From assembly GCA_017504655.1 (NCBI GenBank), contig JAFVQT010000010.1, forward strand, positions 1 through 40,025: a DNA stretch of 40,025 nucleotides. The letters run 5' to 3'. The notes below the pieces were generated by a model. The model was not told the origin of the DNA. It saw only the letters and a program-made list of their open reading frames with translations, and made no database searches. The DNA is from Clostridia bacterium. Its GTDB lineage: Bacteria > Bacillota > Clostridia > Christensenellales > Borkfalkiaceae. Made by a program: the position numbers and the translations under genes. Positions 1 to 8,784 of this stretch are shown piece by piece; position 1 is the first letter of the stretch; each line of letters starts with the position of its first letter.

Positions 1-532
1 CCATAATATCAAACCCCGCATTGCAAAATGCAGATACAGAGTGAAATATTGCCATCCAAATTCCTTCAACTCCATAATCTTTACAAAAAATGGGAAGCAT
101 TATTAAAGTTCCGATTAGTTCTATAACAAATATTCCTTTTAATATAAAACCAACCAAACGAACTATACCGCCTACGCTTGGAGCAGATATTGCTTCTTTC
201 ATAGTGCCACGACTAAAAAGACCAATTTTTTTACCTGAAAGTAGCGCAAACGATATCGCTACCGTTACAATACCCATACCACCTATTTGGATTAAAATCA
301 ATATTATTATTTGCCCAAAAATCGTCCAATGCGTTGCCGTATCAAAAACAACAAGCCCAGTCACACATACAGCTGACGTTGACGTAAACAAAGTATCAAT
401 AAAGGAAGTCCATTTCCCCGATTTGCTTGATATAGGAAGGCAAAGCAAAAATGCTCCAATAAAAATTACTGCTGCAAAACCGAGTAAAATAATTTGAAAG
501 GAAGATAATTTGAATTTTGTTTTAACTTCCAT
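1..532 (-). CDS. KtrB/TrkH-family potassium uptake membrane subunit, partial (N-terminal part)
   Basis: Reading the minus strand from an ATG at 530-532 gives about 177 residues running off the window edge. The protein starts MEVKTKFKLSSFQIILLGF and is strongly hydrophobic. Around residues 45-60 it carries TLFTSTSAVCVTGL, which matches the first pore loop and filter of the Trk/Ktr/HKT superfamily, followed by FGQIIILILIQIGGMG, a conserved second helix of KtrB proteins. The family forms the K+-conducting dimer in the membrane and is normally gated by a cytoplasmic RCK protein (KtrA/TrkA); no such gene is in the window. A Shine-Dalgarno sequence (AGAGGTG) lies about 6 bases before the start. KtrB and TrkH cannot be separated from this fragment. 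An open frame on the opposite strand (90-497) is only its shadow. Confidence 0.88.
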   Translation of the reverse strand, partial: MEVKTKFKLSSFQIILLGFAAVIFIGAFLLCLPISSKSGKWTSFIDTLFTSTSAVCVTGLVVFDTATHWTIFGQIIILILIQIGGMGIVTVAISFALLSGKKIGLFSRGTMKEAISAPSVGGIVRLVGFILKGIFVIELIGTLIMLPIFCKDYGVEGIWMAIFHSVSAFCNAGFDIM

Positions 533-566
533 AAACGCACCTCTAGAATACCTTTCTTCTCTAATT

Positions 567-572
567 ATTGTA
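567..572 (-). promoter_or_regulatory. Possible -10 element for the potassium transporter gene
   Basis: TACAAT on the minus strand, about 35 bases before the start codon, is a good -10 match. No convincing -35 hexamer lies at the right distance, so this is tentative. Confidence 0.35.
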
Positions 573-634
573 CTATATTTTTTATAAAGAATACGTTATG
601 ATTTTTCTCGTCGGCATTAAGATTGTATAAAGAA

Positions 635-661
635 AACTCTCGCCATATAATAACGAGAGTT
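635..661 (-). terminator. Hairpin, possible second terminator behind addA
   Basis: AACTCTCG (635-642) pairs with CGAGAGTT (654-661) around an 11-base loop. On the minus strand it is followed by a partly T-rich stretch. It lies downstream of the stronger addA terminator and may be a backup or a barrier before the potassium transporter promoter. Confidence 0.4.
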
Positions 662-667
662 AAACAA

Positions 668-700
668 AAAAATCAGACCCCGTAATGGAATCCGATTTTT
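668..700 (-). terminator. Intrinsic terminator of the addBA operon
   Basis: On the minus strand a 14-base stem with a few G-T pairs (AAAAATCGGATTCC against GGGGTCTGATTTTT, loop ATTAC) ends in a run of T. It lies 83-115 bases beyond the addA stop codon and ahead of the next minus-strand promoter. The A/T flanks make it potentially bidirectional. Confidence 0.75.
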
Positions 701-782
701 CTCCGCTTGAAAGTGCAATTATATGATGTTTCTAAAAACCCCTATGGGACACGCACTTTTCCGCGGTTTTTTTATTTATATT

Positions 783-3700
783 TTACATTTCTACAAGCTC
801 GCCGTTTTTAAGGCTTAAGATATAAGATTTTTCTACAACCAAATCAAGGCATTTTTCAATAGCCTTTTTATAGAGTAAAAGCTGTGTAGAGTAGTCTGCC
901 CTTAGCCTTTCCGCTTGATGGTCGCTTGTTTTATAGTCGATTAAAATCACCTTTCCGTCTTTAACGGCAATGAGGTCTATTATACCTTGAACAAGCACCT
1001 TGGCATCTGAGCTTTCGCCGTACAGCTCGCGCGCGGTAAAGGTTGTTAAAAAGGGTTGCTCGCGGTATAACGTATAGCCCTTTAAGCTGTCCCAAACAGG
1101 AAGAGAAAGTATTTTATCTAAAAGAGCGACGTCGAGCATTTTTGCCTCTTCCTCAGTGAGTTTTTCGCTGTTAAGTAGGCGTATAAGCTGATTATTGCCG
1201 TTTTTGTCTTCAAAATCACAAAGCTGTAAAAACTTGTGGTATGCAGTTCCTTGGGCTAAAAGGTCGGTTTGCTCCTCTAAATGCGGTTTTTTCCTGTGAG
1301 GGTCTGAAATATTCTCAGTCTTTTCTCTTTGCCTTGTGTTTACGGACGTTACTGATGCCTTTAAAGGAAGCCCTATGTCTGCGATATAAGGATATTCAAA
1401 GGATAAATTTTTGAATATTAATTCTACTAAGGATTGTCTGCCTAAGGTCAGCTCTACGGTTTTTACAAGCGTATCACCGCTTAAAGAAAGCTCGCTCTGC
1501 GTGTAGTTTTTAACCGGCATATCCTTAAGAGAAAGAAAATCCGTAAAGCTTGTTGTAGACAAATAGTCGCCGTCGCCGTGCCTTTCTTTTATCTCTTTCG
1601 TGGTGACGAGATGAAGTCTTACTTTTGCTCTGGTCATTGCAACGTATAAAATTCTCGCCTCTTCGTTAGCTCTCTCCAAGCTTGCAGTCCGCTTGAAAAA
1701 CGTCCTTGCAAGGGTAGAGGTGCGCACCTTTTCCTGCTCGTCGTAATGGTAAACTGCTAAGCCGTATTTTCGTGAAAAAAGCACCTCTTTTGCATCGTCT
1801 AAAGCGTTAAATTTTTTGTGAAGACCCGGGATGATAACGATGGGGTATTCAAGCCCCTTAGAGCTATGCATGCTCATAACCTTTACGGCATCCGCGCCCG
1901 AAACCTCGGAGGTCGCGCTAAAGCTTTCTGCCGAGTTTATCTTGTCTAAGAATTCGCTTGCGGAAAGGGGTTTTCCGTTTTGCATGCTTTCGGCAATAAA
2001 CCTCTCCACGCGAGAAAGCCTTATTTTGCCAAGATTACGCCCTGCAATTTCAAGGTCAAGACCCGTTTCACGCATAATTTTGGCAATGAGCTCGCCTGCG
2101 CCCAAAAACTCGGATAAAATTCTTATTTTATCAAAATAATCCTTAAATGCGATAAGCTTATTTTTAAGAGCTTGGTCGTCGCCCGATTCAGAATATGCTT
2201 CAACGCACGCCAAAAAGGACGGTTTTTCCTTAGAGGATATGCTTTCAAGCCCAAATGTGCGAATTCTGGCAAGCTCCTCGTCGCTTACCTTTCCTATAGA
2301 GCTTTTAAGCACGGAAGCAAGCGGTGGGTCGTCTGCAAAAAAATCTATCAGCTTTAAAATATCAATCAAAAGCTTAATTTCGGGGTAGTCCAAGATGTTT
2401 GCCTTACTTTCCGAAACCACGGGCACGCCTTCGCGCACCAGGTGGCGGATAATTTCGTCGGTATAGCCCGAGGAATTTCTTGTCAGCACGGCAATATCCC
2501 CAAAGGTCACGGGGCGTGAGGTGTTTGATTTTTCGTCATAAACGGTTTTTTCAAGCTCGCTTAAAATTATTTTTGAAACGAGTGCGCCCTCGTAAAAATC
2601 CTCGTCATTTTCTTGCGATAAAGCATCCTCTACCAAGTTATAAAGTCCCTCTATAGGCTTGTTATCGGTTTTTTCGCCATCAATAACGTGCAAGAAGGCA
2701 TCGCCATAGGGGTCGAGATGCACCGATGCTCCTTGCATGGGGTTTTGACTGTAATCAACTCCGCCGTGCTCCTTTGTGATAACGCTTGAGAAAACGTTGT
2801 TTACTGCGTGGAGTACCTTGCTTGAGCTACGGAAGTTTTTATCTAAGGATATCGCCTCTCCGTGGCTTGCGTTTGCCAAGTAATCGTCAAATTTTGTGGC
2901 AAATATATCGGGGTTGCATCCTCGAAATGCGTAAATCGACTGCTTAACGTCACCAACCATAAACAGATTGTCGGTTGAAATTAAAGATAAAATTTCCTCT
3001 TGTGCGCCGTTTACGTCCTGATATTCGTCTGCAAAAATGTACTTATATTTTTCCTTTACCGAGGATAAAACGTCGGCGTTTTCTTTTAAGAGCTCTAACG
3101 TTTTGTGCTCAAGGTCGGAAAAGTCTAAAGCGCCCTCCTTTTCCTTTAACTCGCTAAAGCATTTTCGGTAGAGTCTTATTGCCGAAACAATAGCCTTTAC
3201 AGTGTCTTTTGTTTCAAGATATCTGTTCAGGTCGTCTTGCCTGTCCTCCGGTATGCCACCTGCTATTTTTTTGAAAATTTCGGAAAGTTCCTGCTTGAAC
3301 GCCGAAATCTCGCTCTTTAATTGCATGACAGTCTTGTCATCGGAGGACTTTCTCGTCATGTCCGAAACGGAGATACGGCTTGCGAGCAGCATCTCTTGCA
3401 GAGTAACTGCGTTTAAGCAGTATTTCGCCTTTGACCAAACCTCGTCTAATATGGAATTAAGGTCTGAATAAAGCTTGTCATTTTCAAATCCAACGAGCTC
3501 TCTTTTCAGTTGATTATAGGAGCTTTCTTCAGCTAAAATGCGGGTTTTATAGGTTTTCAAAAGAAATTCTTCATAGAACCCGTAATTTTCTAAGGATACG
3601 GAATTTTCACAAGAGTCTAAAAAAGCATCCGGGTCGCTCTCGCAAACGCTCTTTTTATAAATTTCTAAAATCTCTTCCTTTAAAGCGGAGTCGCCCCTGT

Positions 3701-4187
3701 ATTTTCTTAAAAATCTGACCAGCCTTAAAAAGCTCTCGTCACCGGCGGTATAAAGCTCTGCAAAGGCTTGATCTATAGCCCTTGCAGACAGCTCACGTGC
3801 CTTTGTCTCTTCTAAAACCGAAAAATCGGGGTCTAAATTTACAGAGTAGAAATAGGTTTTTAACAAGTTCAAGCAAAAGCTATGAATAGTAGATATATCT
3901 GCGGTTGGGATTTCGGCAAGTGTTTTTCTCATTCTTGCAACGTCCTTGCCCTCGTTGATTTTTTTTATCACAGCCTTAACCAGCTTTTGCTTCATTTCAC
4001 TTGCAGCAAGCTTTGTAAAGGTGACTGCCAAAACGTTGGAAACGTCTACGCCTTCCTCTAAAATCAGCCGTATAATTCTCTCGATCATAACGTAGGTTTT
4101 GCCGGCGCCCGCAGATGCCGAAACAAGCACGTTTTTGCCCGAGGACTGTATAGCGCGCCTTTGAGCGTCTGTCATATTAGTTGCCAT
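783..4187 (-). CDS. addA: ATP-dependent helicase/nuclease subunit A (AddA)
   Basis: This is the motor and 3'-strand nuclease subunit of AddAB, the Gram-positive counterpart of RecBCD, which resects double-strand breaks for RecA loading. The 1134-residue protein shows UvrD-type helicase motifs in order: Walker A SASAGAGKT (residues 23-31), motif Ia with VTFTKLAASEM, Walker B DEYQD (387-391), GDVKQSIYAFRG, NFRSS, MSMHSSKGLEY (about 771), and YVAMTRAK (about 847). A RecB-family nuclease follows, with GTAYHKF supplying its histidine and IIDLIAVKDGK plus LIDYKT (about 1068-1090) its acidic/lysine core. I start at the ATG at 4187, because GGAGGTGA lies 6 bases upstream; a start at 4220 would place that site inside the gene. 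It overlaps the addB end by 11 bases, so the two are translationally coupled. Length is near the family norm. Confidence 0.96.
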   Translation of the reverse strand: MATNMTDAQRRAIQSSGKNVLVSASAGAGKTYVMIERIIRLILEEGVDVSNVLAVTFTKLAASEMKQKLVKAVIKKINEGKDVARMRKTLAEIPTADISTIHSFCLNLLKTYFYSVNLDPDFSVLEETKARELSARAIDQAFAELYTAGDESFLRLVRFLRKYRGDSALKEEILEIYKKSVCESDPDAFLDSCENSVSLENYGFYEEFLLKTYKTRILAEESSYNQLKRELVGFENDKLYSDLNSILDEVWSKAKYCLNAVTLQEMLLASRISVSDMTRKSSDDKTVMQLKSEISAFKQELSEIFKKIAGGIPEDRQDDLNRYLETKDTVKAIVSAIRLYRKCFSELKEKEGALDFSDLEHKTLELLKENADVLSSVKEKYKYIFADEYQDVNGAQEEILSLISTDNLFMVGDVKQSIYAFRGCNPDIFATKFDDYLANASHGEAISLDKNFRSSSKVLHAVNNVFSSVITKEHGGVDYSQNPMQGASVHLDPYGDAFLHVIDGEKTDNKPIEGLYNLVEDALSQENDEDFYEGALVSKIILSELEKTVYDEKSNTSRPVTFGDIAVLTRNSSGYTDEIIRHLVREGVPVVSESKANILDYPEIKLLIDILKLIDFFADDPPLASVLKSSIGKVSDEELARIRTFGLESISSKEKPSFLACVEAYSESGDDQALKNKLIAFKDYFDKIRILSEFLGAGELIAKIMRETGLDLEIAGRNLGKIRLSRVERFIAESMQNGKPLSASEFLDKINSAESFSATSEVSGADAVKVMSMHSSKGLEYPIVIIPGLHKKFNALDDAKEVLFSRKYGLAVYHYDEQEKVRTSTLARTFFKRTASLERANEEARILYVAMTRAKVRLHLVTTKEIKERHGDGDYLSTTSFTDFLSLKDMPVKNYTQSELSLSGDTLVKTVELTLGRQSLVELIFKNLSFEYPYIADIGLPLKASVTSVNTRQREKTENISDPHRKKPHLEEQTDLLAQGTAYHKFLQLCDFEDKNGNNQLIRLLNSEKLTEEEAKMLDVALLDKILSLPVWDSLKGYTLYREQPFLTTFTARELYGESSDAKVLVQGIIDLIAVKDGKVILIDYKTSDHQAERLRADYSTQLLLYKKAIEKCLDLVVEKSYILSLKNGELVEM

Positions 4188-7100
4188 CTCCGTCACCTCC
4201 GTTTTTCTCAGCCTGTTCAACAGCCTTTATGATATGCTCGGTTTTTACGCCTTTAACAGACCTATAGCCCGACTTCTTGTCTTTGTCACGCCCACAAATG
4301 CCACCGAATTCACAGTAGTCGCACGTTTTTTCGTAAGGTGACGGAATAATAACTCCGTCTAAAACGTCGTCTATTGCCTTGGTAGTCATAAGCTTAGCGT
4401 ATTTCATATATGCGTTCATCGTTTTTTCATCGGCAAGCTTTCCTTCATATGAAACGCCCTTTTTGGTTACCTTTCTCTTTATTTCAAAGGCAGAGCTTCT
4501 TTCCGTGTCGCCCGAGTAAAAGCTTTCGTCCGAAGCACAAATAATCTCCTCGTCGTCGAGGGTTTTGCCGTACATAACGGATGGAACGTCGTCCTCCTTT
4601 TTAAAGTCGTCGTTTACCGCGTAGTAGTATGCGCCCGCCGGCTTATCTCCGTTTAATGCAAAGGCGTTTAGATAGAGATAAAGCTGAAGGTTTTGTCCTG
4701 CGTAAAAATTATTCTCGGAGCTCTTGTTTTTTGCGTTGCCCGTTTTGTAGTCGATTATGCGCACGTAGTTTTTATATTTGTCGACTCTGTCAACCTTTCC
4801 TACCAGATGGTAGAGTCCTTTTTTGGAAAGAAGAGGCAGTCTTGCAAGCCAGACCTCGTTGCCTACCGTTTGGAACCTGCTGTTTTTATTTTGCCTGAAA
4901 AGCTCAACGCAAAGCTTTTCAGCCTCTTTTTTTGTAAGAAGGGATGAGTATGCAAAATCGGGTCTTTTTAAAAATCTGGAATATTTTTCATCCTCAAAAA
5001 TTTTATCGGTAAGCTCATTTGCGATTTTTTTACAGTCGTCCTCGGTTTTTACCTGCGAGATATACGGGGTAAAAAGCTCTGCTACGTTGTGAAGAATATT
5101 TCCGAAATCAAGCGAGCGTATTTCCGCGCTCAGGGTGTCCTTAACGCCCACACCATATTTTAAGAAGCATTTATAAGGGCAGGAATAATAAGCTTCCACA
5201 AAGGATGCTGAAACATTTCCCTTTGCAAAGCAGTTAGAGGACGGGAAGTCTATTTTTACTTTAACGTCCCCGTTTACGTTGTCAACAAGAGCCCTTGCGG
5301 TAGCAATATTTTCTTGATTGTCAAATTTTTTAAGAGCCTCAAAAAATGAAGAAGCACCCGTTAAATCGCTTATAGCCCCGTTTTTATAGTCATCACCCTC
5401 AGAAAGCATAGAGAGCATAGCAGGGCGAAGACTCATATACGGCAGAGATTGTCTGACGTCCTCTTCAGCCTGAGTGTCAAGCTCTTTTTCGAGCGAGAGT
5501 CTATTTATAACCGTAAGCCTTTTTTCCTTGGAAGAAAATGCATTTTCTATATAGTCTAAAATTTCGCTCCTTACGGTAGCCTTGCCCTCAGCGGTGGTAA
5601 GGCTAAAGGATAGGTTCAGCTCATCCTCAAAGCAGGCAAAGGCAAGGGCGGTTGCCTCCTTTTCTCTATTGTTTACAACTCTTATTTTAGGCTCTACCGA
5701 TACTGCCAACGACTCAAGCCTTGCAATGTCGCTGTCAAGTAGCAGAGCGGTGTCCGCTTTAATTGGGGGAACATCGCCCGAAAGGCCCATTATAAACAGA
5801 CAGGGATATTTTTCAAAGCGCAAATTTTTAATTTCAGAAAGATAAACGCTGTCGTAGTATTCGGGTATAAGCGAAACTTCGCTCGCCTCCTCGCCTGAAA
5901 TTAAAATCTTTAAAAGCTCCTCGCCCGAAAGGCTTTCGTCGCCCAAAATATTGCGGATTTCATCTAAAACCGCAGTAAAGCCCTTTATACCGCTTAAAAG
6001 GAAGGTTTTTTCCTCCTCCGCGCCCATTTGCTCAAGCTTTTTGGCAAGCCTGTAAAGAGGAGAAGAAAGGTCCTCCTCATCGCCTACGGTGCTCAGCGCA
6101 AAGCCTTCTATAATATCCGCGTATGTCTTTGCGCTTGCGCGCTTTGGAAAATTTAGTATAAACGTCGAGATGGCGTTTCGCTTACTTCTCAGTACCTCGT
6201 TGTCAAAATTTTCTCCTCCGTCCTTGCTGAACGGAATAAAATCGTCGCCAAAAATAAACGAGTGAGCCGTTACTGCGTTTTCGGTCATCAGTCTTAAAAG
6301 CTTGTCCGAAAGCTCCTTTTCGGGCATGAAAAGACTGCTCCTTATAACCCTTTTTATCTCAGATAAATCCTTTCTTTGAGAGGCCTTCAGCAGGTGAGTT
6401 ATAAGCTGGCAAAGCGGGTGAGAATACAGCGAGCGCTTTTCGTCTGCAAAATAGGGAATATCAAAATCAGCAAGCTTTCTTTTAAGCAGAAGAGAATAAG
6501 CCTCTAAATTGCCAACGCCAATTGCAATGTCAGAGTATCTGTAGCCGTCTGCCACTATCTTCTTTTTGATTTGCGAGCAGACGTATTCCACCTCGTCTAA
6601 AATGCTTTTACCCTCAAAAACACGCACTTTATCGCTATATATCCCAGCTTTTTCAAAACTTTCGGGGTCAAAAAGCCTGTCTAAAATAACCTCTGCTTCA
6701 CTGATAAGAGTACTGCTTGTAGGGATAGGGGCTTGTGACGTAAGCCTTGTGACAAAGCTTACAAACTCGTTGGTGTATAAATCCGTATTATTCCCCGAAA
6801 CCGTAAAAAAGTCACAGCTTTTGCAAACTGATAAGAGCTTTTTCATAATCTCACAGCTTTGCTTTGTAACAGACGAATAGCCAACTAAAATGACGTGAGC
6901 AGAGGTAATAGACTCGTCCCTTTCAAGAGCGACGAGCATGTCCGAAAGGCTGTTACTGCTGTCTGTCAGCCCTTTTTCCAAAAGAAAATTCTCATAGCCT
7001 TGGTAAACGGTTGCTATATCGAAAAGCTTAGATGAAACGCTCAAGGGACAACCGTCAAGGCAATTAAACAAATCGGCAGGGGTGACCTTTGCGCTTTTAA

Positions 7101-7455
7101 GCTGAGCAATCAGCTCAGCCGTCTTCACGGCCAAGGAGGGAGAGTGGCTCATTCCCCCAAGCACCTTGAGATTAGTCCTTTGCTCGGAAAGAATTTTCTT
7201 TATCGCCATAGCAGAACCCTCTTTTGAGAGAGTTTTTCTGCCTGCAAAGACCTTAGATATATATCTGCCAAAGGAGAGAACCTCTGCGCCAAAAGCTCCC
7301 CCGGCCTTTAAAACGAGGGCCTTTTCGAGAGAGAGGGCGAATTTATCCTCGCAAAACAAAACGACGCGGGATGATAAGCTGACGCCAAACGACGTGGCTT
7401 TTTCTACCGCACCTTGTATACAGTCGAAATAAGTTTTTGAGGTAAAAACAGACAT
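4177..7455 (-). CDS. addB: ATP-dependent nuclease subunit B (AddB)
   Basis: This is the partner of AddA, contributing the second nuclease and the iron-sulfur cluster that holds it. The 1092-residue protein has the AddB layout: an inactive helicase-like body, then a RecB-type nuclease with GKVDRVDKYKNYVRIIDYKT (about 886-905). The four cluster cysteines are recognisable: one in the YYSCPYKCF segment (about 760) and three in CDYCEFGGIC (1045-1054). Unlike the Bacillus protein, the N-terminus has no GxxGxGKT nucleotide-binding loop; the stretch runs MSVFTSKTYFDCIQGAV and then SSRVVLFCEDKFAL. The start at 7455 is chosen because TTAGGAG lies 7 bases before it. It is the first gene of a two-gene operon, with the divergent promoter region for a lipoprotein on its other side. 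Confidence 0.94.
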   Translation of the reverse strand: MSVFTSKTYFDCIQGAVEKATSFGVSLSSRVVLFCEDKFALSLEKALVLKAGGAFGAEVLSFGRYISKVFAGRKTLSKEGSAMAIKKILSEQRTNLKVLGGMSHSPSLAVKTAELIAQLKSAKVTPADLFNCLDGCPLSVSSKLFDIATVYQGYENFLLEKGLTDSSNSLSDMLVALERDESITSAHVILVGYSSVTKQSCEIMKKLLSVCKSCDFFTVSGNNTDLYTNEFVSFVTRLTSQAPIPTSSTLISEAEVILDRLFDPESFEKAGIYSDKVRVFEGKSILDEVEYVCSQIKKKIVADGYRYSDIAIGVGNLEAYSLLLKRKLADFDIPYFADEKRSLYSHPLCQLITHLLKASQRKDLSEIKRVIRSSLFMPEKELSDKLLRLMTENAVTAHSFIFGDDFIPFSKDGGENFDNEVLRSKRNAISTFILNFPKRASAKTYADIIEGFALSTVGDEEDLSSPLYRLAKKLEQMGAEEEKTFLLSGIKGFTAVLDEIRNILGDESLSGEELLKILISGEEASEVSLIPEYYDSVYLSEIKNLRFEKYPCLFIMGLSGDVPPIKADTALLLDSDIARLESLAVSVEPKIRVVNNREKEATALAFACFEDELNLSFSLTTAEGKATVRSEILDYIENAFSSKEKRLTVINRLSLEKELDTQAEEDVRQSLPYMSLRPAMLSMLSEGDDYKNGAISDLTGASSFFEALKKFDNQENIATARALVDNVNGDVKVKIDFPSSNCFAKGNVSASFVEAYYSCPYKCFLKYGVGVKDTLSAEIRSLDFGNILHNVAELFTPYISQVKTEDDCKKIANELTDKIFEDEKYSRFLKRPDFAYSSLLTKKEAEKLCVELFRQNKNSRFQTVGNEVWLARLPLLSKKGLYHLVGKVDRVDKYKNYVRIIDYKTGNAKNKSSENNFYAGQNLQLYLYLNAFALNGDKPAGAYYYAVNDDFKKEDDVPSVMYGKTLDDEEIICASDESFYSGDTERSSAFEIKRKVTKKGVSYEGKLADEKTMNAYMKYAKLMTTKAIDDVLDGVIIPSPYEKTCDYCEFGGICGRDKDKKSGYRSVKGVKTEHIIKAVEQAEKNGGDGDGN

Positions 7456-7526
7456 ATTGATACTCCTAAGCATTGCTTTTTACAAAAAGGCTCAAGTAAA
7501 GCCGATTTTTGACAGCTTATAAAAGT

Positions 7527-7535
7527 ATTATATCA
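7527..7535 (-). promoter_or_regulatory. Extended -10 promoter for addBA
   Basis: On the minus strand the sequence TGATATAAT is a perfect extended -10, placed about 70 bases before the addB start. No good -35 hexamer sits at 17 bases, which is usual for TG-extended promoters. Confidence 0.65.
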
Positions 7536-7583
7536 CAAATTTAATGATAATCGTGTAAAATTTAAAAAAGTTTTTAGTTTTGT

Positions 7584-7613
7584 TTTTACTTTTTATTTTA
7601 TTTGTGTTACAAT
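7584..7613 (+). promoter_or_regulatory. Promoter of the 7655 lipoprotein gene
   Basis: An extended -10, TGTTACAAT (7605-7613), is preceded at 17 bases by a weak TTTACT -35. It lies about 40 bases before the start codon and back to back with the addBA promoter. Confidence 0.6.
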
Positions 7614-7654
7614 ACTAAAAGAAAGTTTAAAACATTTTGTGATTGGAGATAAAA

Positions 7655-8722
7655 ATGAAGAAAAAGTTTTCGCTTTTATTGGCATTGCTTTTAAGCCTCG
7701 GCACGGTTGTTGGATGTAATAAGACCCCAAATTCGGGCTTCGTAGGCACGTTTTGGTTAGAGTCTTACACCGTAAAGACTGTACAACCCGATTTTTACGA
7801 GAAAATTGAATACAAGGTATCGAGCACCGAAAAGGACGACAAGTTTGCTCCCGCTCTTTACGATTCAAACGACGGTTATCTCAATTTCTACGTTGACGAA
7901 GAAAAATCCTCTTACGTAACCGAGCTTTATTCTGAAAACGGGCTTTACGTTTACAAAACGAGGCTTGTGGTTTTCGGTCAGTACACGTTTGGCCAAAGCG
8001 GAGTTTATACCGTAGAGGGTGACGTTACCGAAACGGAAACGACCTTTAAGGGTATGGAAGACGGCTTTGCCTGCGTTAAGTCCGTAAAGAGGGTGAAAAA
8101 CGTATACCCTGTTGAGCAAGCTCCCACAACGGTGGATGATTTCGTTACCGTTACCGCAGATTTTACCGTTGAGTATACGGATAAGAGCGCAACGCTTACC
8201 GTAAGCGCAAAGGATGAGGTCAGCAAGGCGCATCTTTCGGCAGTAGCCGAGCCCGTTACGGTAAAAAAATACAACAAAAAAGCATTTATAGACAACGAGC
8301 TTATGCTTTTGATTTTTAGAAACTTCAAATACGAGAATACTCTTTCTTACACCTTTAACACAATCGAAACCTCTACCGGCGGGTTAAAAGAGATAAACGG
8401 ATCTGCATACCTTACCTCTGAATCTGTAAGCAGTGACGTTACCAAGCAAACGGCGATAAAGACTATCGATATGGAAAACAGCATTGATAACTTAGGTGTC
8501 GGAAGACTTCCGAGAAAGATTAACGCGTTTGGCATTACTTTAAAAACGACAGGTGAGTTTTCTCAAAGCTTTGCATACGTTTATTATGCAAACAGTATTG
8601 GTGACGACGTAAACGACGCTCAAAACAAGTCGCGTCACTATATGGTTAAGTGCTTCAGACCGGCAATATACAATATCGGTTATTTGGTTTACACCTTAGA
8701 TACCGTATCTCATACAAGATAA
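7655..8722 (+). CDS. Secreted lipoprotein of unknown function
   Basis: The 355-residue product begins MKKKFSLLLALLLSLGTVVG and then C21, a type II signal peptide with lipobox VVGC, so the mature protein should be anchored to the outer face of the membrane. The rest has no further membrane segment and is rich in threonine, valine, lysine and tyrosine with many alternating hydrophobic residues, suggesting a beta-rich extracellular fold. I do not recognise the family. The ATG at 7655 is preferred over an in-frame TTG at 7643 because TTGGAGAT is the ribosome site. It stands alone between its own promoter and a hairpin terminator and is read away from addBA. No enzymatic motif is evident. Confidence 0.8.
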   Translation: MKKKFSLLLALLLSLGTVVGCNKTPNSGFVGTFWLESYTVKTVQPDFYEKIEYKVSSTEKDDKFAPALYDSNDGYLNFYVDEEKSSYVTELYSENGLYVYKTRLVVFGQYTFGQSGVYTVEGDVTETETTFKGMEDGFACVKSVKRVKNVYPVEQAPTTVDDFVTVTADFTVEYTDKSATLTVSAKDEVSKAHLSAVAEPVTVKKYNKKAFIDNELMLLIFRNFKYENTLSYTFNTIETSTGGLKEINGSAYLTSESVSSDVTKQTAIKTIDMENSIDNLGVGRLPRKINAFGITLKTTGEFSQSFAYVYYANSIGDDVNDAQNKSRHYMVKCFRPAIYNIGYLVYTLDTVSHTR

Positions 8723-8734
8723 AAGTCACGCCCA

Positions 8735-8769
8735 CGCCTCACTTTTAAGTGGGGCGAAGGGTGTTTTTT
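8735..8769 (+). terminator. Intrinsic terminator between the lipoprotein gene and ldhA
   Basis: CGCCTCACTT (8735-8744) pairs with AAGTGGGGCG (8747-8756), one G-T pair, and is followed after seven bases by six T (8764-8769). The ldhA ribosome site starts immediately after the T run, so ldhA expression depends on read-through or on an internal promoter that I cannot see. Confidence 0.6.
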
Positions 8770-8784
8770 AAAAGGAGAAACTTT

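Noticed and set aside
90..497. 135-residue open frame on the plus strand
   Set aside because: It is the complement of the potassium transporter gene, whose minus-strand frame has clear pore-loop motifs, a start and a ribosome site.
7593..8328. Minus-strand open frames across the 7655 lipoprotein gene
   Set aside because: They lack ribosome sites and are shadows of a gene with promoter, signal peptide and terminator on the plus strand.
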